From Candidatus Caldarchaeum subterraneum (GTDB lineage Archaea; Thermoproteota; Nitrososphaeria_A; Caldarchaeales; Caldarchaeaceae): 64,000 nucleotides of DNA. Position 1 is the stretch's first letter, and each line of letters starts with the position of its first letter. The DNA lies in assembly GCA_937934305.1 (NCBI GenBank), contig CALHAG010000001.1:112659-176658 (forward strand), written 5' to 3'. The translations under genes and the position numbers were made by a program. This document shows positions 8,436 to 16,862 of the stretch, piece by piece. The notes under the pieces were generated by a model. That model saw only the letters and a program-made list of their open reading frames with translations. It was not told where the DNA came from and ran no database searches.

Positions 8436-9910
8436 ATCGTTTCTACGTCGTGTGGATAGCTCTCCTTCAGCCCCGCCTCGGTCATGCGGATGAAGACAGC
8501 GTTTCGCTGCAGCTCCTTGATGTTTGATGCGCCGAGGTAGCTGAGGCCCGAACGAAGCCCTGCTACCAGCTGCTTCACCACATCAGAGGCAGAGCCCTTG
8601 TAGGGAACATACGCCTCAACACCCTCGGCTATGAAGCTGTACTCAGAGGCATCCTGCAGAAAATCCTCGTCACCTGTTCTACTCTCTTTGGCGAGCATCG
8701 CATAGAAAGAGGCCATGCCTCGGTAAACCTTCATCTTCCGCCCGTTCTTGACAACCACGGCTCCAGGACTCTCATCTGTCCCAGCCAACAATCTCCCAAT
8801 CATAACCGTGGAGGCGCCCGCTGCAAGCGCCTTGACGAGGTCTGCGCTCGACCTTATCCCACCATCAGCGATAATGGGTGCATCCATCGCCTCAGCAGCC
8901 TCCGCACAATCCATAATAGCCGTCAACTGAGGCACACCGACGCCCGCGACAACGCGTGTGGTGCAAACCGAGCCAGGCCCCACGCCCACCTTCACAGCCG
9001 AGGCCCCGGCAGCCACAAGGTCCTCCACACCCTCCGCCGTGGCCACGTTGCCGGCCACAAGCTCAAAATCCTCGCCGAAAGAGCGGCGGAGCTTTTTGAT
9101 GAGGTTGATGACCATGTCCGTGTGTCCATGGGCTACGTCTATCACGAGGCAGTCGGCTCCAGCTGCGAGAAGGGCCTCCGCGCGGTCCATCGCCTCCTCC
9201 CTCACACCAATAGCGGCCGCAACCATCAATCTTCCACGCGAATCCCTCGACGCGTTGGGGTGCATCAGCTTCTTGACTATGTCCGCGCTCGTGATGAGGC
9301 CTTTGATGTTCCACTCCGAGTCGACGAGCGGCAGCTTCTCCACCTTATGCCTCATGAAAATCTGTTTCGCTTCCTCGAGGGGGATGTCGGGCGGTGCCGT
9401 GACGAGTTTTTCACGTGGAGTCATGTATTCCGAGACCTTTGCTTCGCGGGGTGCGAAGAGTATGTCGCGTCTCGAGAGTATGCCGACCAGTTTCCGCGAC
9501 GATGTCGCCACAAGCAATCCGCTGACGTTTTTTCTCCGCATCAGGGCCTCTGCCTCGGCTACAGTGGCGTCGGGGTCGATGGTGTATGGCTCTTCGACGG
9601 CGATGTTTTCGGCGCGTTTCACGAGCTTCACCTGCTCAACCTGCTGCTCGACGGTGTTGAAACGATGTATGACCCCTATGCCGCCTTCACGGGCCATCGC
9701 AACAGCCATCTCAGCCTCCGTCACCGTATCCATCGCAGCCGAGACAATAGGCACCTCCAGCTCAATCCTCCGCGTAAACCGACTCCTCGTAGAAACCTCC
9801 CTACGCGACCTTATCGAGGAGCGGCGGGGCAGAAGCAACACGTCGTCAAACGTTAAACCAACCCTCTCCAAAACTTTTGCCAATAAATCCCTTGGAAAAC
9901 ACTTAGACAA
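8432..9910 (-). CDS. guaB: IMP dehydrogenase
   Basis: GuaB oxidises IMP to XMP with NAD, the first step towards GMP. The 492-residue protein has the (beta/alpha)8 barrel interrupted by two CBS domains (about residues 100-220). The catalytic loop GPGSVCTTR with its Cys and the IADGGIRSS phosphate-binding segment are intact. The start is TTG at 9910; another TTG about ten codons inside is also possible. It leads the IMP branch-point operon with purA and purB, and a nucleotidyltransferase gene ends 14 bases upstream. Confidence 0.96.
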   Translation of the reverse strand: MSKCFPRDLLAKVLERVGLTFDDVLLLPRRSSIRSRREVSTRSRFTRRIELEVPIVSAAMDTVTEAEMAVAMAREGGIGVIHRFNTVEQQVEQVKLVKRAENIAVEEPYTIDPDATVAEAEALMRRKNVSGLLVATSSRKLVGILSRRDILFAPREAKVSEYMTPREKLVTAPPDIPLEEAKQIFMRHKVEKLPLVDSEWNIKGLITSADIVKKLMHPNASRDSRGRLMVAAAIGVREEAMDRAEALLAAGADCLVIDVAHGHTDMVINLIKKLRRSFGEDFELVAGNVATAEGVEDLVAAGASAVKVGVGPGSVCTTRVVAGVGVPQLTAIMDCAEAAEAMDAPIIADGGIRSSADLVKALAAGASTVMIGRLLAGTDESPGAVVVKNGRKMKVYRGMASFYAMLAKESRTGDEDFLQDASEYSFIAEGVEAYVPYKGSASDVVKQLVAGLRSGLSYLGASNIKELQRNAVFIRMTEAGLKESYPHDVETI

Positions 9911-9924
9911 CAGCTATTTAGATG

Positions 9925-10581
9925 TTAATGTTTTCTACGGCTTTTCTGCATCATTTTCTCGAAGGCTTCCTCGAAGCTCATGCCCTCATGCAGCACTATG
10001 TGCTGGTAAACCCCTGTGTGGCCTTTTTCTCTTCTTTTCAGCAGAACCTTCATGCGTGAGTTGAGGATGTCGGGGCTGATGTCGAGGGTTTTGACGGCTT
10101 CTTCGAAGCTATGTTTCAAGGGTTTTTCGACGTGGCCCTCGGCTGTGGGGATGATGAGCTGGAGGGCCTTGTTTATGCCGGGTTTTCTCACATCTCGCCG
10201 CAGCTCCTCAAGAGTCAGGTATCCCGCCAGCTTGTAGAAGCCTTCTTCATCGCGGTTGAGGGGAACCATGGGCGCCGACACAGTGTCTTTCTCGTTGAGG
10301 TAGAGATAGGCTTTGGGAGCGTAGTAGGGCGTTGCTTGGACAAGCTCCCGCTTATGGATAGGCTGGAGAAGCGACAGCGCATACTCAAGCTTATACATGG
10401 GAACGGGGAAGGGGATGAAGATGTCGAGGTCGCTTGACGGTGACACGTCGCCGCGTGCAACGCTGCCGTAGACGATAGAGTCGAAACCATGCTGCTTCAG
10501 ATGAGACATCACCATGAGGGCCCTTTCCCTTAAGCGGCGGAGAAGACTCCACACCTCGTCGCCGTATACGACAACCCTCAA
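9925..10581 (-). CDS. Small nucleotidyltransferase-domain protein
   Basis: About 219 residues from the TTG at 10581. The core is [20 protein letters not shown], a typical Pol beta-like nucleotidyltransferase site with GS and two Asp residues, followed by a helical C-terminal part. I place the start here and not at 10719, because the longer form would run 90 bases into the divergent methyltransferase gene and adds residues without any recognisable motif. It is upstream of guaB on the same strand with a 14-base gap. Substrate unknown. Confidence 0.65.
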   Translation of the reverse strand: MRVVVYGDEVWSLLRRLRERALMVMSHLKQHGFDSIVYGSVARGDVSPSSDLDIFIPFPVPMYKLEYALSLLQPIHKRELVQATPYYAPKAYLYLNEKDTVSAPMVPLNRDEEGFYKLAGYLTLEELRRDVRKPGINKALQLIIPTAEGHVEKPLKHSFEEAVKTLDISPDILNSRMKVLLKRREKGHTGVYQHIVLHEGMSFEEAFEKMMQKSRRKH

Positions 10582-10629
10582 CCCATCGCCGTAAAAGGTG
10601 TTGCAGCTTTTTATTCTTGCGAAAAATAG

Positions 10630-11127
10630 GTGAGTAACGTGGCTTACCTCGACTACGACATGCTCAGCGAAGGCTATGACGAGCTCTACGGCGGTGAGCA
10701 GCGGGCCAAGCATCATCACGCGGTTGACAGGGTTAGAGAGGCTGTTTCAAGGGTTTGCGACGCGGGATGTGGCACGGCCCTGCTTCTCGAAACCATCCGC
10801 GCACGGCTGGGGCCCGTTGAGTATGTTGGGTTTGACACGGCGGCCAACATGCTCGCAAAAGCACTCTTGAGAGCCGACGCCTTCACACATCTGGTTCAAG
10901 CCGATGCGAACCACATGCCTTTCCGCGGCAAAGTCTTCAGCCACCTCTTCTGCCTAACCGTCATCCACCACCTCAAACCCCAACAATTCATCCAAGAAGC
11001 ACAGCGCACCACAACAACAAAAATAATCATCAGCCAACACAAACGCTTAACCCCACGTCTAACAGACTACCCCGTTGAAGAAAACGAAACAGTCGACGAA
11101 ATCATCACCATAAGCATCCATCTGTAG
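10630..11127 (+). CDS. Class I SAM-dependent methyltransferase (small)
   Basis: The 165-residue protein has motif I as VCDAGCGTALLLE (about 41-53), a motif II-like VEYVGFDTA and a motif IV-like MPFRGKVFSHLFCLTVIHH. It is shorter than most methyltransferases of this fold and ends soon after the core, so the substrate cap may be reduced. It may start at GTG 10630 or at GTG 10639. A TATA-like gctttttatt lies upstream at about 10607. Substrate unknown. Confidence 0.7.
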   Translation: MSNVAYLDYDMLSEGYDELYGGEQRAKHHHAVDRVREAVSRVCDAGCGTALLLETIRARLGPVEYVGFDTAANMLAKALLRADAFTHLVQADANHMPFRGKVFSHLFCLTVIHHLKPQQFIQEAQRTTTTKIIISQHKRLTPRLTDYPVEENETVDEIITISIHL

Positions 11128-11182
11128 AAAATTGAAAAGCTTAAGCCCGCTACGCTGTTTTTCAGTATATCAGCAAGAATTC

Positions 11183-11196
11183 GCTGAAACTTCAGC
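11183..11196. repeat. Short perfect inverted repeat (gctgaa-ac-ttcagc)
   Basis: Six-base arms separated by two bases lie in the 164-base gap between the methyltransferase gene and nfi. The site is about 110 bases upstream of nfi and could be an operator or part of a transcript end. Nothing else in the sequence decides between these. Confidence 0.3.
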
Positions 11197-11258
11197 TTAA
11201 CGGCTAAAAGCTTCATCTATCACCTTTACCGTTTTCAATATAGCCTTTTTTGGAAAAT

Positions 11259-11266
11259 GTTTAAAC
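11259..11266 (+). promoter_or_regulatory. TATA-like element of nfi
   Basis: The A/T-rich gtttaaac lies about 26-33 bases before the TTG start of endonuclease V at 11292. That is the spacing expected of an archaeal TATA box for a leaderless transcript. The surrounding ~60 bases are A/T-rich compared with the flanking genes. Confidence 0.4.
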
Positions 11267-11291
11267 ATAAACACAGTTCTGTGATGGATGA

Positions 11292-11912
11292 TTGCAGCCG
11301 TCACCACATCTCTATTTCTTCGGGAAGATTCAGGAGGCGTTGGCGAGGATAGCTTATCCCGTTGAGGATAGGCTGAGAGTTGTGGAACGTGTCTGCGGTG
11401 TTGACGCGGCTTATCGCCGTGGACGTGTCGCGGCTGCGGCTGTTGTCTATGATGTTGGTGAGAAACGTGTGGTTGAGGATGTTGTGGAGGTTGTCTCGGG
11501 TAGAACAACTCCCTATATTCCCGGGTTTCTGGTGCTGCGTGAAGGCCCCGCCATGTTGCAGGCCCTGCTGCGGTTAACAGTGGGTTATGATTTGTTGGTT
11601 GTGGATGGACATGGACGTGCTCATCCACGTCGCTGTGGCCTCGCCACGTTGCTCGGGTTCGCTGCAGACAAGCCATCCATCGGAGTAGCGAAATCCATCC
11701 TGACAGGCACACGGCAGCCATCAAACAGCCACGACAAAATAGTTGAGGGTGATGAGGTAATCGGCCTCGCGAAAGGAAAAATAGTCTACAGTCAAGGATA
11801 CGGTGTATCCTTCAACGACCTCTTGAAGGTTTTCAACTTGTTCGGCGGAGCTTATCCCGAGCCGCTGCGGGTTGCCGACAGGCTTTCACGAGAGGCCGTC
11901 AAGAAACTGTGA
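11292..11912 (+). CDS. nfi: Endonuclease V
   Basis: This repair enzyme nicks DNA near deaminated bases such as hypoxanthine. The 206-residue protein has the family motifs in order: GVDAAY with D38, YIPGFLVLREGP (75-86) with the substrate-wedge PYIPG and E84, and VDGHGRAHPRRCGLA with D105. The catalytic acidic residues are all present. The start is TTG at 11292, because nearby ATGs are out of frame. Its last 26 bases overlap the convergent orc1/cdc6 gene. Confidence 0.93.
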   Translation: MQPSPHLYFFGKIQEALARIAYPVEDRLRVVERVCGVDAAYRRGRVAAAAVVYDVGEKRVVEDVVEVVSGRTTPYIPGFLVLREGPAMLQALLRLTVGYDLLVVDGHGRAHPRRCGLATLLGFAADKPSIGVAKSILTGTRQPSNSHDKIVEGDEVIGLAKGKIVYSQGYGVSFNDLLKVFNLFGGAYPEPLRVADRLSREAVKKL

Positions 11913-13151
11913 AAGGGCCTCGTCTTTTCCAAGGATTTCCGCCACTTCGTCGAAGGGGATGGTGGGCTTTATGCGACGTGTTCTACCGTGTCTACCGTAG
12001 CTGATGAGGTCGCATGCAACTATTCCGAGCATGTCAAGCTCTGAGACAAGTGTGCTGACACGTCTATCGGTGAGAGGGTCGAGGCCGAGCGAGACACAGT
12101 ATTCGCGGTATGTGTTGTAGAGTGTTCCAGATGTTGTTTCAGAGCCTTTGCGCGAAACCGTGTAGACGGCGAGTAGGACGAGACGGCTGTGTAGAGGAAG
12201 CGATGATATCACTTCTTTGACACGGCCCTTCTCAATCAAGCTCTGGGCCCTTCTGACATGTTGCTCCTCAACCTTCTCAGCACCCTCTCTCTCCGCAACC
12301 TCAGCCGAGACACGGAGCAGGTCAATAGCCCTCCGCGCATCCCCATGCTCAGCAGCGGCCAAAGCAGCGCAGAGCCTGATAACATCTTCACCGACGGCCC
12401 CGGGCCTCAGCGCGGCACGGGCCCTTTCACGGAGAATGTCGGCCAGCTCGGTGGCTGTGTATGGCTGGAAAACAACCTCCTCCTCGCTGAGGCTGCTCAA
12501 AACACGTGGGTCAAGCTGCTCCTTGAACAACAGGTCGTTGGAGATGCCGACGAGTGAGACCCAGCCCAAGCCTATGTTTGCGCGTGTCAACTCATAGAGA
12601 AGATCATCTCCGAAGGCCTTGACCAATGCGTCGACCTCGTCGAGGCAAACCACGAAAGAGCTGTTCAGCCTATTGGCGGCTGTCTGAAAACGGCGGAAAA
12701 GCTCTCCCTTGGAGACGCCTGTAAACGGGACAGAGACACCGGCTGCTGCACATAGCTCCGACAAAACCCTATACTCTGTGCCCGCGAGACGGCAGTTGAT
12801 GTAGACAAACCTGATGTCAAACCCTTTTTCAGAGACAGCGTCGGATAACCTGTTGAAAACATATCGGCAGACGGCTGTTTTGCCTGTGCCTGTTTTTCCG
12901 TAGATGAAGAGGTTGGAGGGTTTGACGGGCCTCAGCACGGTGGCCAAAACGTTGCCGACCGCTTTGATGTGTTCTGTCCTGTGGGGAAGAGCGGTGGGCA
13001 CGTAGTCTGACCTAAGGTATTCATGTTTGAGGATGAGAGGTGGTCTGTCGCTGGTATACCGGGTTATGATGTCTTCGAGAGGGTCTCCACCCCTTTGCTT
13101 CTCATGAATGGCTATGCTGTTTAGAAAGGGTTTTTCTTCTTGAGTGCCCAT
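11886..13151 (-). CDS. cdc6: Orc1/Cdc6 replication initiator
   Basis: Orc1/Cdc6 binds origin repeats and recruits the MCM helicase. The 421-residue protein has an AAA+ module with Walker A GKTGTGKT (85-92), Walker B LDEVD (170-174), a sensor 1-like SLVGISND, an arginine-containing LDPRVLSSL, and a C-terminal winged helix (about 330-400). An intergenic region with origin-box-like repeats lies directly upstream of its ATG, the usual arrangement for archaeal origins linked to their initiator gene. Confidence 0.95.
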   Translation of the reverse strand: MGTQEEKPFLNSIAIHEKQRGGDPLEDIITRYTSDRPPLILKHEYLRSDYVPTALPHRTEHIKAVGNVLATVLRPVKPSNLFIYGKTGTGKTAVCRYVFNRLSDAVSEKGFDIRFVYINCRLAGTEYRVLSELCAAAGVSVPFTGVSKGELFRRFQTAANRLNSSFVVCLDEVDALVKAFGDDLLYELTRANIGLGWVSLVGISNDLLFKEQLDPRVLSSLSEEEVVFQPYTATELADILRERARAALRPGAVGEDVIRLCAALAAAEHGDARRAIDLLRVSAEVAEREGAEKVEEQHVRRAQSLIEKGRVKEVISSLPLHSRLVLLAVYTVSRKGSETTSGTLYNTYREYCVSLGLDPLTDRRVSTLVSELDMLGIVACDLISYGRHGRTRRIKPTIPFDEVAEILGKDEALSQFLDGLS

Positions 13152-13274
13152 GGCTATGCTCCGTTTGTTTGTGGCTTGTTGGTGATTTAGATGAAATGGT
13201 AAAACTTTTTGTATCTTTTACATCAACTTTCTTCAACAAACAATCAAAACAGCCATTTAACATTCGACACTCCC

Positions 13275-13294
13275 TTCCACAGGAAAAGAAGGGG
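13275..13294 (+). repeat. ORB-like element 1
   Basis: The site reads ttccacaggaaaagaagggg. A near-palindromic ttcc-(3)-ggaa core followed by an A/G tract ending in four G residues is the layout of archaeal origin recognition boxes bound by Orc1/Cdc6. It lies 124 bases upstream of the initiator start codon. Confidence 0.55.
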
Positions 13295-13334
13295 TCTCCC
13301 CCACACATCAGCCTCCACATAACCATCTCTCCTC

Positions 13335-13360
13335 TTCACAAATGCAAAAAATCTGTGAAA
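13335..13360. repeat. TTCACA...TGTGAA inverted repeat in the candidate origin
   Basis: The arms ttcaca (13335-13340) and tgtgaa (13354-13359) face each other over 13 bases. The same half-site recurs as tgtgaaacaggtgaac at 13519-13534 and, inverted, as tttcaca at 13664-13670. The repetition inside one short non-coding region suggests further initiator or regulator contacts. Confidence 0.4.
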
Positions 13361-13452
13361 AGAGACCGTGAAAACCTCTTTAAACAAATTCTCCAGCCAA
13401 CGCTCAGTTTTTCGAAGCTCTTCACATGTGGTGATGCGGTTGAACCCCTTCA

Positions 13453-13473
13453 TTTCCTGTGGAAACCGCAAAC
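13453..13473 (+). repeat. ORB-like element 2
   Basis: The core tttcctgtggaaacc resembles element 1 and has the dyad tttcc-(3)-ggaaa. It is in the same orientation, about 178 bases further on, and is followed by cgcaaac without the G-run. It resembles a mini-ORB. Binding is inferred. Confidence 0.5.
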
Positions 13474-13740
13474 CCAATCCATCAAAAACCACCATCTCTT
13501 CACAACCCCACATAGATATGTGAAACAGGTGAACAGGAGAATGAACCCCTCGGCTACCGAAAAATGCTATAATCTTTCTCATCATACGACAATCAATTTG
13601 CCTTTACAAAGATGTTTGCTCATTTCTTGATTATCTTAAAAGGCCAACAAACTCTCTTAAGCATTTCACATATTCTTCAGGTAATATTGTGGAACATGTG
13701 GTGGTTTTATCTATGGATGTTTGGGGTAGTTGTTTGAGGG

Positions 13741-14106
13741 CTATTGTTTGCGAAATGTTTCACCGAGTTTTCGGCTTTCGTGAAACAGTTTCACAAGGCT
13801 TGACAATGTTTCTGAGAGCTGTTTTATTTCCTCGGGTTCCGTTGTCTGCTGCAGCAAAGCCGTCAAGGCGTCGAGCTTGGCTACGATGGCGTTCTCCAGC
13901 TGCGTGAGGACAAGGGGAGTAGAAGCCACATAGACCTCCGATTCCTCACGAACCCTGACTACAGGCTTGTCACACCGCAGACACCGCATTTCCCCACCTA
14001 TCTCGAAAAGCGGGCTACTGCAAACGGGACAAACCTCCGAAAGCATCTTAGCACCAGAGCGGAGAGCGTCAGACATTCGCTTGATATAGTCGGAGGACAT
14101 CTGCAT
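13741..14106 (-). CDS. UPF0148 / autoantigen p27-like zinc-ribbon protein
   Basis: This 121-residue protein has a single zinc ribbon, CPVCSSPLFEIGGEMRCLRC (about 26-45), preceded by the SDYIKRMSDALRSGAKML helix typical of the archaeal UPF0148 family (Sjogren syndrome/scleroderma autoantigen 1-like). The C-terminal half is predicted helical or coiled coil. The function of the family is not established. The ATG at 14106 follows a ccttttaagccc TATA-like element, and the gene lies just downstream of a metallopeptidase gene on the same strand. Confidence 0.75.
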   Translation of the reverse strand: MQMSSDYIKRMSDALRSGAKMLSEVCPVCSSPLFEIGGEMRCLRCDKPVVRVREESEVYVASTPLVLTQLENAIVAKLDALTALLQQTTEPEEIKQLSETLSSLVKLFHESRKLGETFRKQ

Positions 14107-14124
14107 ATGCTGAGGCGAGAGGGC

Positions 14125-14577
14125 TTAAAAGGGTTTACGGCCTTGCTTAACAATTTTGCTGATGCTCCGTGTTTCCCTGTCAAAATCAAATTTTCCATGT
14201 GGCAATAGACCTCCGCTGAAGGATTTGGGGATGTGGAGAAGCTCGTGGATAATCACCTCATCCTGCGCCTCCTTAGGCAGCTTGTCGAAAACCTCCGCGA
14301 TAAACTCGATGACGTAGCATGGCTTCATACCGTAGCCGGTGAGAAACGCTTTGCTGACAGAATGTATCCTCGCCGCCGTAGCCCTCGAAACCGAGCCATA
14401 GCTCCTCACACACCTAACCCTCTCCACATCAACATGATGCAGCCCCGCACGCTCAACCAAACTCCTCACACGCTCCTCCAAGTCAGGAGCCCTTCGATAG
14501 CTAATCAACCAACGAAAAAGAAAACAGCCGGCTAATATAAACAACGTCGAAGCTAAGCATGTGAGGGACAGGAGCAT
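14125..14577 (-). CDS. Membrane-anchored putative metallopeptidase (HELLH)
   Basis: About 150 residues. An N-terminal transmembrane helix (about residues 3-25) is followed by a domain with EVIIHELLHIPKSFSGGLLP. The HELLH zinc motif followed by IPKSFSGGL and a further His matches the archaeal predicted metallopeptidases of the COG4900 kind. Related proteins are usually soluble, so the anchor is notable. I start at ATG 14577; TTG 14583 is also possible. The A/T-rich stretch at 14590-14602 probably serves this gene and the divergent atpK. Confidence 0.65.
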   Translation of the reverse strand: MLLSLTCLASTLFILAGCFLFRWLISYRRAPDLEERVRSLVERAGLHHVDVERVRCVRSYGSVSRATAARIHSVSKAFLTGYGMKPCYVIEFIAEVFDKLPKEAQDEVIIHELLHIPKSFSGGLLPHGKFDFDRETRSISKIVKQGRKPF

Positions 14578-14632
14578 AAGCAAAAGAATTCAGGGTTAAA
14601 TAATGCACTGGACATCGCAAAACGAAGCACCT

Positions 14633-14944
14633 ATGATGAGGAATGGTTTACTGGCACTGCCGCTGGCGCTGCTTCTCGGTCTTCTCGCTCTTGGCTCTGC
14701 GTCTGCAGTTGAAGCAGGCGCGGCCTTGAGCGACATCGGGCAAAAGACCTTCGCCGCAGCCATAGCGTTCGCAGCCGCCGTAGCTTCTTCAGGTTTCGGT
14801 TTGGCTCGAGCCGGTTCAGCGGGCTTAGCCGCCACTGCTGAGAGACCTGAGGTGAGGACGACGGCCATCATCATCTCCGCTTTCGCAGAAGCTCTCGGCA
14901 TCTACGGCATCGTCGTCGCCTTCTTCATACTTGGGGCAGGCTGA
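14633..14944 (+). CDS. atpK: A-type ATP synthase proteolipid subunit (K/c)
   Basis: The proteolipid forms the ion-translocating membrane ring of the A-type ATP synthase. A signal-like hydrophobic N-terminus (LLALPLALLLGLLALG) is followed by one helical hairpin: a glycine/alanine-rich first helix, the polar loop AERPEVRT, and a second helix with the ion-binding Glu in ISAFAEALGIYG. The gene stands alone, without other ATPase subunits nearby. I prefer ATG 14633 over ATG 14603, because a ttaaataa element at 14596-14603 is then at TATA distance. Its last 20 bases overlap a convergent gene. Confidence 0.88.
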   Translation: MMRNGLLALPLALLLGLLALGSASAVEAGAALSDIGQKTFAAAIAFAAAVASSGFGLARAGSAGLAATAERPEVRTTAIIISAFAEALGIYGIVVAFFILGAG

Positions 14945-15830
14945 CATAGCTAATTAAATGGGATAGATAGAAGTAGGCCAGCGCAACCCCCATAGAGGTC
15001 TGCCACCTCATTTTTTTCGCATAAGCAACGGCAGCGCTAATTAGGAATATCGACATCGTCTGAGAGAGAACGACAAGCGTATCCCGCACAAATATGTTGC
15101 TGAGAATCGATGTCTGGAAAACTCTGTCAACCATCGAGAGGCCTGGGACAAGCCCCATCGGCAGCAGGGCCACTGAGAAGGATGAGAGAAGCTTTCCCGC
15201 TTCTACAAGAGCTGTTCTCACCCGTGAGTTCTGAATCTGTCTAAGCGCAGACGAGGCTGAGCGGAATCTTCCCGAAAACAGGTAGCTGAAAAATGTGAGA
15301 ACGAGGAATCCGGAGAGATAGGTGAAGCCGAGAGACAACGCGAAGCTGAAATGGTTCACAGGAACCGCTTGTCTAATGTTTAGCATGAACAGCTCATGTC
15401 TTCCAGCGAGCGCCACGAAGACGAGAACAAAGAGAGACAGGGGGCCCAGCACCGAGGCCACTACTCTGCTCTCATAAATCGGTGAGAAAAGCCACATGGG
15501 AAAGAACACGGAGGAGACGAGTTCAGCCGTCTTAGACAGTTTCGGAGCCGCTTCCGAGTCGTTTTTCGCGGTGAGGACCCTGTATATCCTTAGCCCATCC
15601 TCGGTGAGAATATAGTTTTTCTTATCATCCTGTGTGATGAGTTGACTCATCTGCCGCAGGTTGTAGTAGAGCGAGCCCGTGCTTATCCCGAGCTTCTGCT
15701 TCAAAGCCGTCGCACCAATCCGGCCCTCCTCACCGACCGCGAGGATAATCGCCTTCCGCACCTTGTGACGCACCAGCCACAGGAGCTCCTCATCCGACAT
15801 CTTCGACGGCTGACCCTCGAAATCGCTCAT
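14925..15830 (-). CDS. Winged-helix membrane protein
   Basis: About 301 residues. The N-terminal ~80 residues form a winged helix-turn-helix (RKAIILAVGEEGRIGATALK, then LGISTGSLYYNLRQM and a wing ending in YILTEDGLRIYRVL), similar to ArsR-like archaeal regulators. Five to six hydrophobic segments follow, so the DNA-binding domain is tethered to the membrane. The start at 15830 is chosen because a strong TATA box (tatatata, 15872-15879) lies about 41-50 bases upstream; the frame extends further but would run through that promoter. The target is unknown. Confidence 0.65.
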   Translation of the reverse strand: MSDFEGQPSKMSDEELLWLVRHKVRKAIILAVGEEGRIGATALKQKLGISTGSLYYNLRQMSQLITQDDKKNYILTEDGLRIYRVLTAKNDSEAAPKLSKTAELVSSVFFPMWLFSPIYESRVVASVLGPLSLFVLVFVALAGRHELFMLNIRQAVPVNHFSFALSLGFTYLSGFLVLTFFSYLFSGRFRSASSALRQIQNSRVRTALVEAGKLLSSFSVALLPMGLVPGLSMVDRVFQTSILSNIFVRDTLVVLSQTMSIFLISAAVAYAKKMRWQTSMGVALAYFYLSHLISYVSLPQV

Positions 15831-15870
15831 ATCGATCAGACCCAGAGCCCCAAACAAACAATTCCCAACG

Positions 15871-15880
15871 GTATATATAG
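15871..15880 (-). promoter_or_regulatory. TATA box of the winged-helix membrane protein gene
   Basis: On the minus strand the sequence reads ctttagctatatatacc, a BRE-like purine/pyrimidine stretch followed by a near-ideal archaeal TATA box. It lies within the longest open frame of the gene and so argues for the shorter start at 15830. Confidence 0.6.
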
Positions 15881-15999
15881 CTAAAGGGCGCCGGCTATCC
15901 GCCCTTTGGACTCCACCTTTGTTGAAACATGTTTCGAGATGTGTATGAGTTGTCGATGGAAATCGAGCCGGCTGTCTATTCAACCAGCTCGGGAGTGTT

Positions 16000-16476
16000 C
16001 TACGACATCATCCAGACAACGATGTTGCCATCGGGTTTTAACGCGTATATTTTCAAGGGCTCTGTCTTGACGCCTCCCATTCCAGGCGAACCCGGAGGCA
16101 TCCCCGGAACAGCTATGCCTTTCAGCGACGGCTTCTCCTCGAGCAGCTTTTTCAGGGCTTCGACAGGTGTGTGGCCCTCTACGAAGTATTGCATGGCCGA
16201 TGCTGTGTGACAGCTGTAAAGCTCCCGGGGGACGCCTAGCTTTTTCCTGACGTTCTCCAGCTCGACGCCGCTAACAACCACGCTGCGGAAGTGTATCCCA
16301 CTATTTCTGAGGTATGCTTCGTATTCTTTGCAGCATGGACACTGCTCGGTCCTGTAGATTGTCAGCTGGACAGCCGCCTCAGATGTGGATGTGTTCACGG
16401 TCCAGCTGTTGACAGCCATCGTCACCAAGACTGCAGACACCGCGAAAACCAATAACCCGATGATTTTTCCCCTCAT
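16000..16476 (-). CDS. DUF411-family metal-binding protein, exported
   Basis: About 158 residues with an N-terminal signal or anchor (GKIIGLLVFAVSAVLVTMAV). The mature part has the DUF411 hallmarks: TEQCPCCKEYEAYL with three closely spaced Cys, YSCHTASAMQYFVEGHTP, and AVPGMPPGSPGMGG. DUF411 proteins are linked to copper handling in bacteria. The ATG at 16476 follows a ggaagag sequence at ribosome-binding distance. It is the third gene of a set with a small membrane protein and a Met/His-rich PepSY-like protein, which supports a copper role at the outer face of the membrane. Confidence 0.8.
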   Translation of the reverse strand: MRGKIIGLLVFAVSAVLVTMAVNSWTVNTSTSEAAVQLTIYRTEQCPCCKEYEAYLRNSGIHFRSVVVSGVELENVRKKLGVPRELYSCHTASAMQYFVEGHTPVEALKKLLEEKPSLKGIAVPGMPPGSPGMGGVKTEPLKIYALKPDGNIVVWMMS

Positions 16477-16477
16477 T

Positions 16478-16861
16478 TTAGACACTCTTCCATGTCAGAG
16501 CTAGTATTCCGCCGATTATGCCGAGTATGGCTCCTATGATGAACCCTCCCATTCCAAACAGGCTGACCACTGAGAAGACCAGTATGAGGGTGCCCCATGT
16601 CTTTGCCTCCGATGGACGGTTTTGAAGCATCAACGCGCTGGCAACTATGACTATTCCTGAGACGAGTCCGAGGACTGAGAAGGTTGACAGCCACATGGGT
16701 ATCCACCACCCCATCATGGGGCCCATCATCCTCCATCCTCCGCCCCACACCCATCCCCAAGCCATCCACCCAACAACACCGAACAACCCTCCAACCAGAA
16801 TCAGGACACCTGCCACCAGCGAGACAACAAACGCAGCCACAGGTTTCGCAGTCTCTGACAC
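16478..16861 (-). CDS. Small four-helix membrane protein
   Basis: About 127 residues with four hydrophobic segments and a Met/Trp/Gly-rich loop (MAWGWVWGGGWRMMGPMMGW). The GTG at 16861 is preferred: it follows the stop of the upstream gene by one base and has gaggaggag immediately before it. A longer frame to 16912 would overlap that gene by 50 bases. The Met-rich loop and position between two likely copper proteins suggest metal binding, but I do not recognise a family. Confidence 0.6.
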   Translation of the reverse strand: MSETAKPVAAFVVSLVAGVLILVGGLFGVVGWMAWGWVWGGGWRMMGPMMGWWIPMWLSTFSVLGLVSGIVIVASALMLQNRPSEAKTWGTLILVFSVVSLFGMGGFIIGAILGIIGGILALTWKSV

Positions 16862-16862
16862 G

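Larger units (their letters stand above)
13152..13740. other. Candidate replication origin (oriC-like intergenic region)
   Basis: This 589-base region is the only large non-coding stretch of the window. It is A/T-rich and borders the orc1/cdc6 start. It contains two near-palindromic boxes like archaeal origin recognition boxes (13275-13294, the first followed by a G-run, and 13453-13473), plus several TGTGAAA or TTTCACA copies at 13335-13340, 13354-13360, 13519-13525 and 13664-13670, and ttcacatgtg at 13421. Open frames of 113 and 153 codons cross it in opposite directions, but they lack recognisable motifs. Origin function is inferred from position and repeats. Confidence 0.65.

Noticed and set aside
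7791-8459. A 222-codon plus-strand frame opposite purA
   Set aside because: It is antisense to purA, of biased composition and without recognisable motifs.
8958-10064. A 368-codon open frame on the plus strand opposite guaB
   Set aside because: It is antisense to an unmistakable IMP dehydrogenase, is Ser/Thr/Ala-rich with no motif, and is explained by the codon use of guaB.
13244-13585. A 113-codon minus-strand frame in the candidate origin
   Set aside because: It has a protein-like stretch but no known motif, and it would run through both ORB-like boxes. I keep it as a weak alternative to the origin reading.
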